From Angiostrongylus vasorum (taxonomy: Eukaryota; Nematoda; Chromadorea; Rhabditida; Metastrongylidae): DNA of 64,000 nt. The notes under the pieces were generated by a model. The model did no database searches. It saw nothing but the letters and a program-made list of their open reading frames with translations, and was not told the origin of the DNA. Of the stretch, positions 22,416 to 31,712 are shown piece by piece. Position numbers and translations under genes: made by a program. The DNA lies in the NCBI GenBank assembly GCA_018806985.1, contig JADANN010000200.1, forward strand, positions 210,001-274,000. Direction: 5' to 3'. How positions within the stretch are numbered: the first letter of the stretch is position 1; the number at the start of each line of letters is the position of its first letter.

Positions 22416-22913
22416 GAATAGAAAGAACAAAGAGTCAGTGGAAGTGGGACCCTCGAGTGAACTTCTTAGGGAGCAAACCTTTGCCGAGAAAGAAGGTAGT
22501 GAATGAGACCCCTAAGATTTTCCGGAAAAAATTTGAAAAGGCTAATAATTCATCGTTTCCTTGTTCAGCAATCGCGAGGTTGTTAAACAGCATACATTTA
22601 CTTCCATAGAAAAACACGATACGATACAACAGTAACTGAAGTTTCGGCAGTGTCGCCTTCTTCAGGGACTGGAAGAATATACTGATAAAGACGAAAAACT
22701 CTATGGTAATTACATGGTCAACAGCTTCTCGAAAAAAACTCACCGCTTTTTTTTACGTGCCTTCCAATGACGAAGATTAGAACAGCTGATTATAGTCGCA
22801 TAAGGTTGATGACTGCACCATCCCACATCAGAAATTGATGCGAACACACGGCGTCAGGTCGCGTATGACCTCTGGGCATTCATCCCTGGTATTCATTGTA
22901 GGGTTTTTAGCAT

Positions 22914-23200
22914 TTATCCAAGAAGCCTCAAGAAGTTTCGCGCTGGTGTTTTAGTCTCCTGCGCAAGGATATTGACTATTACTTCAAAATCGTCCCCTCT
23001 ATGCTTTTGAATCCTATGCGTGCCTAGTGGGGTACTTTGTCTTAGTTTTCGTTTGCCATCTAGGCGTTCTTTTATATGGATACACAAAGGTCTGCCCGTT
23101 TCGCCAATATATCCATCTCCGCAATTATTACAAGAGATCAGGTATATCGTAACTGAGCTCATGCAATCACCGTCCCTGCCGTAAGGGTAAATTACGCAAT
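22914..23200 (-). CDS. PLE GIY-YIG endonuclease domain (left arm)
   Basis: An open minus-strand frame of 82 codons (22914-23162), preceded by in-frame-like GRDGDC sequence. It has the GIY-like strand VTIYLISCNNCGDGYIGETG followed by RPLCIHIKERL, THRIQKHRGDDF and an LAQETKTPARNFL C-terminus. The Tyr of YIG, the Arg of TGRPL and the Glu region typical of this nuclease family are visible. It lacks the RT half, so it is a detached domain rather than a working element gene. Confidence 0.75.
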
Positions 23201-23284
23201 TTGTTGTCTCACATAGACGGATTTTCGAATTTTCGTTGTAAGGTTATTTTGGCATTGGGCAAAGTAGTGCCTAAAATGCTCGAT

Positions 23285-23895
23285 TTTTAGATGGTCTGGG
23301 AAATATTTCGCGCAAAAAAAGGGGGTTGGCTATGGGACAGCGACTGGCACCAAGCCGTGCCATTGTGTTTATGTCTAAGATAGAAGCCCCCTTTTCTCGA
23401 TCTCAGGCCACTACCCTGCTGCAGATATGTAGATGATTGTTTTGTCATCTTCTCTACGCAGGAGGAGATGGACAAATGCTTTGAATTATTGAACGAGCAG
23501 TCTGAGTGCACTAAGTTCACCCGGCAGAAACCGAGAAAAAAAACTGGCTTCCGTTTTTAAACGTTCAAATTAACCTATCAGGTAGCGGTTACATGACAAA
23601 GTGGTACCGAAAGCCAAGTAACAAGAACATCCTCGTTCATTCCCTTTCTTCCCACCCTTCACACACAAAGAGGGCGCTTGTGAGAAACATGTTTCGAACA
23701 GCCACCTCTGTTGCTGTGTGCACAACCAGGGAACTAAAGGAAGAATTGCGCGGCTTGGCTCGACAAATAGTCATCTCCAATGGCTACGAAATAGTAACCC
23801 CACGAGATAAGTTTAGAAGGAGAGCGACGCGCCAAAACGAAACACTTGGCCAAAAGAAAGTCCGTTTGTCTTGTCCTTTATTTGCGATGAAATAA
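23285..23895 (+). pseudogene. PLE reverse transcriptase, palm and C-terminus
   Basis: MGQRLAPS near 23330, then RYVDDCFVIFSTQEEMDKCF with the catalytic YVDD at 23426-23437. This is followed by a one-base shift near 23535 into LPFLNVQINL and WYRKPSNKNILVHSLSSHPS. The YVDD box, the TREK..LPFLDV block and the YRKP block are the Penelope-type RT signature. Fingers (motifs 1-A) are absent, because the left arm replaces them. Broken by frameshifts. Confidence 0.82.
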
Positions 23896-24370
23896 GTGTA
23901 GCGATGAAACGATGCTTAAGAAGGGCAAGTCTAGAGGAATCGGTAGCGATAGCTGAAATACCACAGGCTACTCAATGTCGTCAGTTAGTTCGTAACCGCC
24001 TGTATGACCGTCTATGTGAAACAACAAATTGCGTAATTTGCTCTTACGGCAGGGACGGTGATTGCATGAGTCCAGGTACGATATACCTGATCACTTGTAA
24101 TAATTTCGGTGATGAATATATTGGCGGAACGGACAGACCTTTGTGTATCCATATAAAAGGAACGCCTAGATGGCAAACGAAAACTAAGACAACAGTACCC
24201 CACTAGGCACGCATAGGGATACAAAAGCATAGCGAGGGACGATTTTAAAGTCAAAGTTAATATCCTTGCGCAGGAGACTAAAACACCAGCGCGAAAACTT
24301 CTTGAAGCTTTTTGGATAAATGCCAAGAACCCTACAATGAATAGCAGGGATGAATGCCCAGAGGTCATAC
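23871..24370 (+). pseudogene. PLE GIY-YIG endonuclease (right arm), frameshifted
   Basis: RQLVRNRLYDRLCETTNCVI, then GTIYLITCNNFGDEYIGGTD. The left arm has YIGETGRP at the same place, so this arm has changed a residue in the motif. After a frameshift near 24170 the C-terminal KTPARKLLEAFWI-like part continues to about 24330. Confidence 0.78.
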
Positions 24371-24859
24371 GCGACCTAACCCCCTATGTTTGCATAAATT
24401 TCTGATGTGGGATGGTGCAGTCATCAACCTTATGCGACTATAATCAGCTGTTCTAATCTTCCTCATTGGAAGTCACGTAAAAAGGCGGTGAGTTTTTTCG
24501 AAAAGCTGTTGACCACGTAATTACCATAGAGTTTTTCGTCTTTTTGTAAGTGTTATTGAAGCGTTTGGCCTAGTAAATTGTATATCAGTATACCCTTCCA
24601 GGCTCTGAAGAAGGCGATACTGCCGAAACGTCAGCTACTATTGTATTGTATTGTGTGTTTTTCTGTGGAATTAAATGTATGCTGTTTAACAACCTCGCGA
24701 TTGCTGAACAAGAAAACGACGCATTCATATTGAGAAGGAAATATTTCATGCCAATCTTAATCATTGTACAACTCTAGTCGTGAACCTCGAAATCTCCGTT
24801 GGGAGAAACATCGGTTTCTTCCCTTTAAAGCGCAAATTGCAACAGGAAGCATAAAGAGA

Positions 24860-25440
24860 GGCACAGCTTTAAAGCCCTTTAATATTACAGCTGACTCCCT
24901 CAATGTGGAAGCCGTAAGCTGCATGTACTCCTCACAAAGTATACGACATCTTATCTTTAACATGAGTGGAGATTGTCGAACAAGGTCATAATACCCAAAA
25001 AGAGGAACCGAAGAGGTTTTGGTAACTATTGTCCGATATATTTGTTGAGTGTACAGCACAACCTATCCACAAGGTCTCCTTTTTTCATATTTCAAGGATT
25101 GTGGATAAGGCACGACCATTTGAGTAAGCAGGATATTCTGCAATGAGTCTGCTTCTTGGACCGCATAAATACGTGTCACTGCTTAAAGATGCTTGTCGGG
25201 AGTACCACTTACCTCTTGTTCTAACTTTCATCGATGACGAAAAAGTGTTTCATAACATCGAAAGGTAAGAAATGCTGCCAGCGCTCATTGACCAAAGAGC
25301 CAACTAACCTTTCTCTCAAGGACGTTGAACACCACTGGATAAGAAGGTTTGCCACAAAAAAAATATTGCTACTGAAATACTTTTGACTTACTCGTCACTT
25401 CTAGCTCTTTACAATTTTAAGCTATGGCAAGAGATGAAAG
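24860..25440 (+). pseudogene. Relic of a second RTE-like reverse transcriptase
   Basis: Broken frames retain NYCPIYLLSV near 25026-25055 (the NYRPICLLSV box of RTE-type RTs) and, near 25140-25265, HKYVSLLKDACREYHLPLVL followed by TFIDDEKVFHNIER. The latter corresponds to the LTFIDYEKAFD motif A with the catalytic region mutated. The wording differs from the RTE copies at 2045 and 55117 (LTFIDLQKAFD), so it is a separate lineage. No ends or endonuclease seen. Confidence 0.6.
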
Positions 25441-25501
25441 TGTGCTTTACCAGAACAAAATGTAGGTTCTAGTGGCTCTTGCCGTGATTAATAAAGTTAT
25501 G

Positions 25502-25797
25502 TGACACTAAGGGCACGTGTGGCGCAGTGGTTGCAGGCGCCACTACACACATGTGGAATCGATCTCTGCGCCCGGCCCACCAAATCCTCCATCCCTCCAG
25601 GGTCGGGAAATTGGTACCAGACTTGTCTGGGGGGATAGCAGCACTGGCTCGATGCGTCGGTAAGCCACCGCGAGTCATTGTAAAGGCCACATGTGCATTC
25701 AATCACCTTCAAACGGTGCTTAGTGAAGTCGAATGCATAGCGCATCCCTTAGGGATTGATCAACGCCTAGAGCTTTATCATTTTATCCTTTATATTT
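25502..25797 (+). mobile_element. SINE1 copy, well preserved
   Basis: A box TGGCGCAGTGG at 25520-25530 and B-box-like GGAATCGATCT at 25555-25565. Body: AATTGGTACCAGACTTGTCT, GATAGCAGCACTGG, CACCGCGAGTCATTGTAAAG, GATTGATCAACGCC. Tail TTTATCATTTTATCCTTTAT. Useful as a reference copy. Confidence 0.85.
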
Positions 25798-25867
25798 GAC
25801 GCCAGCTGTAAGAATTGTTTCTAAGCTGCAAAAGAATATTTTTCTCAAGTAAGACAATACAGAAAAC

Positions 25868-26155
25868 GATAAAGCTCTCGGTGTTGATTAATCCCCTGAG
25901 GGATGCGCAATGCAATTAGACTTCATTAAGTATCGTTGGAGATGATTGAATGCATATATGACCTTTACTATGACTCTTAGTGGCCTACTGATGTATTGAG
26001 CCAGTGCTGCTATCCTTCCAGACAAGTCTGGTACCAGTTTTCCTACCTCAGAGGAATGAAGGGCTTGGTGAGCCGGGGGGCGCGGGGACCGATCCCATGT
26101 TTGTGTTGCCGGGCGCCTTCAAATACTGCGCCACACGCGCCATTAACGAGAAGAA
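25868..26155 (-). mobile_element. SINE1 copy, inverted relative to its neighbour
   Basis: Starts GATAAAGCTCTCGGTGTTGA (reverse of the 3' tail) and passes CAGACAAGTCTGGTACCAG. It ends near GCGCCACACGCGCCATT, the reverse of the A-box region. It faces the copy at 25502 tail to tail across about 70 bp. Confidence 0.82.
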
Positions 26156-26317
26156 TAGAGTAGAATAAAACATCAAATAGTTGCGGTTTTGTATATGGCG
26201 GTGTCAATGAGATGGCAATCACAGTAAATCTTTATTTCCAATTTTGTGTTCGTACATCAATAAATCAACGTGTTCGTTATCGGTCTCGTCTGTTATAGGT
26301 TACAACTCCGTTATTAG

Positions 26318-26336
26318 CAAGTATTCTTCCTTTGAT
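26318..26336. repeat. Left target duplication of R1 copy b
   Basis: CAAGTATTCTTCCTTTGAT. Repeats at 26717-26735 with one mismatch in 19. Confidence 0.65.
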
Positions 26337-26716
26337 TCTTTGATCCTTCCAACGGTTTGCCGCCTCATCGTGGCTGGGAGGTGTTTCTGGGTGTCGAACT
26401 GCGATATACAGCAGAGGGATTCGTCTCCCCGGCAGGGTCTTCCAAGCTTAGAAGGGGTCCGGCGTTTCCATCGGGAAGCCTAGATAAGAGTAAACCAATA
26501 CCAAGATCCACCACTGTACTGGGATCAAAGTCGCACGGTGGTAAATCTCCATCCGATCCACAAGGGATACGACTGCTTGCGGTGGTGACGACCTGGGACA
26601 GACTTTGGCCAGGCTGACCTCGGGATTCCAGGGAACCACAATGGCTTAGCTAGCAAATCTCCGAAAAATGGTGATTATGCTGGGGCCCACAAATCCAGTG
26701 AGGACGGGCCGTGTAT
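26337..26716 (-). mobile_element. R1 repeat, copy b, with target duplication
   Basis: 380 bp between 19-bp near-identical direct repeats. Read on the minus strand it runs from GTCCTCACTGGATTTGTGGG through CAAAGTCTGTCCCAGGTCGT and CTGCTGTATATCGCAGTTCG to GAGGCGGCAAACCGTTGG. There are no LTRs or terminal inverted repeats. The length of the duplication points to LINE-type target-primed insertion (a SINE or a 5'-truncated LINE). It has no clear tRNA-like A and B boxes. Confidence 0.7.
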
Positions 26717-26735
26717 CAAGTGTTCTTCCTTTGAT
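26717..26735. repeat. Right target duplication of R1 copy b
   Basis: CAAGTGTTCTTCCTTTGAT, one mismatch from 26318-26336. Confidence 0.65.
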
Positions 26736-27665
26736 AGGCTTACGCGAGGTTGATAAATATTCCTTGTTTGCGGCTAACGTTGCTAGTGTTATTAGGGGTT
26801 TTTTTTTGCTTCTGTTATTAGTATTTTTTAGAGTATCCCGGAGCCTGAAAACAAGTTTAGCAGCAGCGGTTTGAATTCTAACCATTAAATACCTAGTAAA
26901 AAGCGCTCTGAGAGTCCATATTTTCTTCATTTTAGAAGATACTTACCGGCTTTTGGTACTACGTTCTTGTCCCGATAAGTCCGACCACTTCCTGATAGTC
27001 TTATCTTCTCACTGCAGCAAGAAAATTTCTTGATATTGAAACGTTATTTCAACGTCCGATAAAGATTAAAGATAAAGCGTTTAACGTTAGACAATGATCA
27101 CGGAATCCGCTATGCATTTCAGTCCATGGATCGTCATAGAAGTGAGTTGATACCCGGCCTATACGACGACTATAGGTGGCCCAACAGTGTGTCAAATCAT
27201 TGATTTATCTTCCTAAAGAAGACTAGTTTCAGCGACATGTGAACCTCAGAGGGATGCAAGATTCGCTGATGCGAGGGCCCAGGATCGACACAACGACTCT
27301 GTGTGTGTAGAAGACGACGGACATCGGACTACTGTGCTACATATATCCATTCATTATGGTCACAAGTGAAAAATCAGTAATTTCCACACCGTGTGGGACT
27401 ACGAATAACAATACAGCCGTAATCGTTTTGCTTTTTTCACATTTTTGCTTTCGTGTGAAATACGTGAAATACTGTATGATTTGACGTATTTTGCAACAGA
27501 ATAACAAATTAGAAATCGTTCTATGAAAATGTGATGGTCTTAAACAAAATGGGATGAACCTTTCCAAGGAATTTTGTGCCAGTAACAAGTTTGGATAAGA
27601 ATCGAGTGGTATAAGGAGCTTCTACCACTCGATTTCCCGGTCTGTGCCCATAATGCTTGACTTAC
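26736..27665. other. Intergenic, mostly unassigned
   Basis: 26736-26765 (GGCTTACGCGAGGTTGAT) resembles the outer flank motif of PLE ends. No other feature is supported. A possible terminal minus-strand frame ends VEITDFSLVTIMNGYM at about 27338-27400, after a TTCGTAG acceptor, but its phase does not join 27666-27723. Confidence 0.35.
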
Positions 27666-27723
27666 ATCAGTGACTATAAATTCTCTGTTATCGTGAGTGA
27701 TGTTTAGATAAGAGAACTTTACT
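27666..27723 (-). CDS. Candidate isolated exon, unrecognised product
   Basis: Read on the minus strand, AACTGCAG precedes and GTAAGT follows 58 bp with one open frame, VKFSYLNITHDNREFIVTD. The exact consensus donor is the main support. No partner exon with matching phase was found and no domain is recognised. Confidence 0.25.
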
Positions 27724-28452
27724 CTGCAGTTTATAAACGAACCACTGTTGCATATTATTCGTATAATTTTCAAACCGAATGTCATTTAACCTTGGTAGCG
27801 ATAATTTATACCTTCTTGGATTATTAAGCCAACATGAGCTTGACAAAGAGATGGACTGAAGATCGAATAAATCTCTTTTTCAATCTCGTGTTAGCTTAAC
27901 AATCCGAGGGACTATTACCCACATGTTTGCTCATTTTGTATAAATGCGTTGTTTTTTATTCGTTCTTATATTTTGCATTTACTCTAACTTCACAAATTTT
28001 GCAGACTCCAGCAATCCATTTCACCTGATTCGTTGCTTCGCATCCGTCATTCACAAAAAATCAAGGCGTTGAATCATGGATTTAGCCACTACTTGTGAAG
28101 TTTTCGTCTTTATGGTTATCGCTGAATAGAGATCGAGTGGCTCACACCGAGATTCATCCGTCAAATACTCTACTAGATCCTTGCCAAGTCTTTACTATTG
28201 AGACAATCCTTCGTCAATTTGAATCGTAGAAGCTTTTCTCACACAAATCTGTTGCCAATTTGCCAACGGGGATGGAAAGTTTGGTTGACCTGATACGATC
28301 CCGAGCCAATAATTATGGATCTGTTGTACAGCATCTCTAACCACCGTGCTTCTCGCATTCATTGAATACTAACATTACAAAACTTTTTCAACAGTAAAGT
28401 CTAAGTAGTAGTTTCCTATATCACGTTAAATTTGTCTTTGTTATTGATATTA
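27724..28452. other. Intergenic sequence
   Basis: 27870-27910 (CGTGTTAGCTTAACAATCCG) looks like a PLE outer-flank scrap. Otherwise nothing recognised. Confidence 0.35.
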
Positions 28453-28581
28453 TTATTTAATAAATCTTGTGAAATCGGTTGAGATCCAGTTGATGATGTT
28501 GTCAAAAAGTTTGACGATGTCATGCTGTTCTTGAGGCATGTGCAATAGACGGGACATGAAGTTACGATGTCGATAGCGTTC
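28453..28581 (-). CDS. Last exon of the unrecognised minus-strand gene
   Basis: Begins after TTTCCTTGTAG in phase 0. 42 codons plus TAA, amphipathic and rich in His, Arg and Asp. Confidence 0.45.
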   Translation of the reverse strand, partial: ERYRHRNFMSRLLHMPQEQHDIVKLFDNIINWISTDFTRFIK

Positions 28582-31500
28582 CTACAAGGAAATAATGCTG
28601 GACTTTGTAGGAAAAATTGATATTTAATGGTCCACACTTGCAATTTTTCCCTTTGAAAAAACATCTACTGTTACGTTACTGGAAAAAACAGCAAAAAATT
28701 CTATAAAAAACACCGCTATAAACCGTTAAAAGTTCTTTTACCATATCTCTCGACTGTTGATTTTTTTTCTCATAAAAGTATTTGTTATTGATATCTAGCA
28801 ATCTTCTTAAATTCGTTAAGTCTCACTGTTTGTGTCCGATCATATCATTCCGGAACAAAAATGGCTGTTAACGGAAGCATTATCTCATGCCGGTTCCTAT
28901 GTCATTATGTTTCTTTCATAATTCATCTAAAGGTATTTTCAAACACATGAAAAACTCCCGATATTTAGAAAAAATTTAGCGCTTGACATACAAAAAAAGA
29001 GGAAGAAAGGAAAGCATACCACTAAGAAAGCGTCGTTCCGATTAAAGCTGAGTATCAAAGGAGTACGTAAGATGTCTAAAAGATCGACTTCCTTCCTTGC
29101 TGCTAGGGTGCTCCCTAAAACCAGTTATTGAACAATGTTCTTTAGTTTATGGCATTTGCTTAGGAAAAACGAGAGAAGAAACAAATTTGAATTCGATCCG
29201 TTTCCCCATGATCGTTTAATGAGTTACCTAGCGATCGAACATGTCAAATAAAAAACGAAGGAAAACCGTTTTTGTCGTTACTGATTTTGCACTACAACTC
29301 GCCTAATGCTTCTCTAACTTCTTCGTCTTGCCCTTTGGGGGTATTTTGCGTCATCGAAATGCTAGGTGCAGCAGGCGGATCGTTTCTCACCAAGGTTACC
29401 AGTGCCGATAAATAACTTTGTTACGCAATGGTTACAAGGTTCAATGCACATGACACATAACTATTTTCTAATCTTGGCCCTCGAGTTAACCATGGTCTCG
29501 TCTTCCAGCTCAAAAAATTGGTACCAAACGTGTCTGTGGATATTAAGGAACTGTTCTGATGGATTGATAGGCACATGTGTTCACCAACTATGGGCTCATA
29601 ATGCTTGATGGAGTGGAATCTACGGCGCATCGCTGGACGACATGGCAGCGGCAAGTTCTGTGTATTATTCCTAACCTATCAAAAACCGGATTACTGCAGG
29701 GAATCGCCATAGTTTGAGAAGAAACCTAGTGGCATCGTGAAAACCTCTCTGCCATCAACAAGGGTTGGAGATTACTCGTGGCGACACCTGCAGAACACTC
29801 CAAGTGAAGATTTTTCATTCCTAAACTCATTTTGTGTAGATGTATCGCTTTTAATAATCCTGTCAACACTCCCGTCCACCATATCGGAGTCCGAAGACTG
29901 ATACCAGACTTGCGCGGGATAAACTCTACGTGCGGAACCCTACTAGTATTCAACGACCTTCATTAAAAAATACAGAACACCCATCGAATGTAAGAAGTGT
30001 TGGGGTTCTCACAATATGTCACTGTAATGAACATAAGAAAAAAAATCTTATTGCATAGGCGTGTACACTGGCAATAGGTGTACTGTAATGCCTTCTTAGT
30101 CGTTAGTTCGATCTCATTTCCTGGTAAACGCAGCCCCCCTTCCTTCAATGCCAGAAATTTGGTACCAGAATCGTCTGGGAAGATGAAAACATTGTCTGTC
30201 TCCTTAAGTCATTTTAGTCAACAACTACACATTTAAACACCTATTACGATGCTTAATGGAACCGTCGTGGATGGATCCCAGAGGACTGCTTAATGAAAAC
30301 GCCTAATTCGTTTTTTTTTAGTGTACGTGATTATTTTCCGCAAATATGAGCAAAAAACAAGCATTTAGGCACTGCTGAATATAAAGCGATTCTGCTATTG
30401 AGCAACAGTGGACGGCTAGCGCAGTGGGTCGGGTTTGACCACTCCAAGAGGTCAGAGAATTGCTGCCAGACTTGTCTGGGATTACACTCTCCTTAATCGG
30501 GAAACCCATTTGTTGGTTAGGAGAATCGACTGGACGATCATAACACTTGCAAAGAAGGCGAAAGTCCTCAAGCAACAGCCTAACCGATACACGAAATTTC
30601 CGAAGACCGTGGGGATGCGAGTAGGAATCGAACGAAAGAAGTACTAAGATTTGCTCAAGAGACGTGAAGACAGGTCGTGTAAAATAAATCAAATAAAAAT
30701 ATTCGGCAATGATTTCGACCAGTTTTCGTTTTAATAAGAGGATTCTTAAAAGAAAAAAACTTACGTGTACTAAATGTAACGAATAGCAAGACAGTGATAC
30801 AAGTCGCAATTGGCATATCTGAAAAAGGAAAACCCATCAACTGCTTACTAGTTAAATGTTTGTTCACAAAATAGTGAAAGGATGCGTCTATAAAAATGAT
30901 GACGCTGTACAAGCCTTAAAAAATCATAAACGAGAAGAGAATAAGATAAAAGCGACAACCGATTTCATGAATAATAACAACTATAGGTGTAAATAGAACC
31001 ACATTTAAGGCAGAAAAGTTTTTAATGGTAATATAAGGAGTAGTAACACAAGCGAAGACAGCTCAAGAAGAAATTAGGCTGGAGATGAAGGTGACGGTAA
31101 AAGAGATTGACTCGTCCTGGTTGTAGAGCAGCTGTCCGAAAATTTTGCTTGGTGTTTTTCTGGAGTGACTGGAAGCTAAAAAATGAGGCACAAGGTAGTC
31201 AAACAACGAAGTGAGTGAAAGAATAATGGAAGTCGATCTAGTGAACTATAACAGGGTATAAGAATTCAAAGATATATAACGCTAGGACGAACGACTGTGA
31301 ACCTTTGACTCGGATCAATTCGGCTCCGAAGAGGACATCGAAACGTTAGCCGAATAATGCCTATATAGCAACCTCGCGTAAGCTGAACAATCCGAAGAAA
31401 TAGAGAAAACCTTAGTAAAAGGAAGTAAAGGCATGATAAAGTGTAAAAACCCGAGAAGAAAGTGATAAAACGCGAAAGCCACTAAAGATTCGATTTTTTT

Positions 31501-31644
31501 ATGGTCCCGTGGAAATATAGAGCTTCCAATTTCTCACCACACTTTAGTAGTAATTCTGATCTGATATAGTCAATTGCAGACCAATTTTGGGTGTAATATG
31601 GAAGAAAGTACATGCGATTGTTACTACGATTATTATGACTATTA

Positions 31645-31712
<68 letters not shown>

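Larger units (their letters stand above)
22553..24721. mobile_element. Large head-to-head Penelope-like element
   Basis: The two ends are inverted repeats starting TTGTTCAGCAATCGCGAGGT. The left arm (22553-23275) holds a PLE 3' half in minus orientation, including a complete GIY-YIG reading frame. The right arm (23280-24721) holds RT palm, RT C-terminus and GIY-YIG in plus orientation. The inverted arms share more than 600 bp. It is the most informative PLE in the window and the same subfamily as the deletion copy at 6085-6400. Confidence 0.85.
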
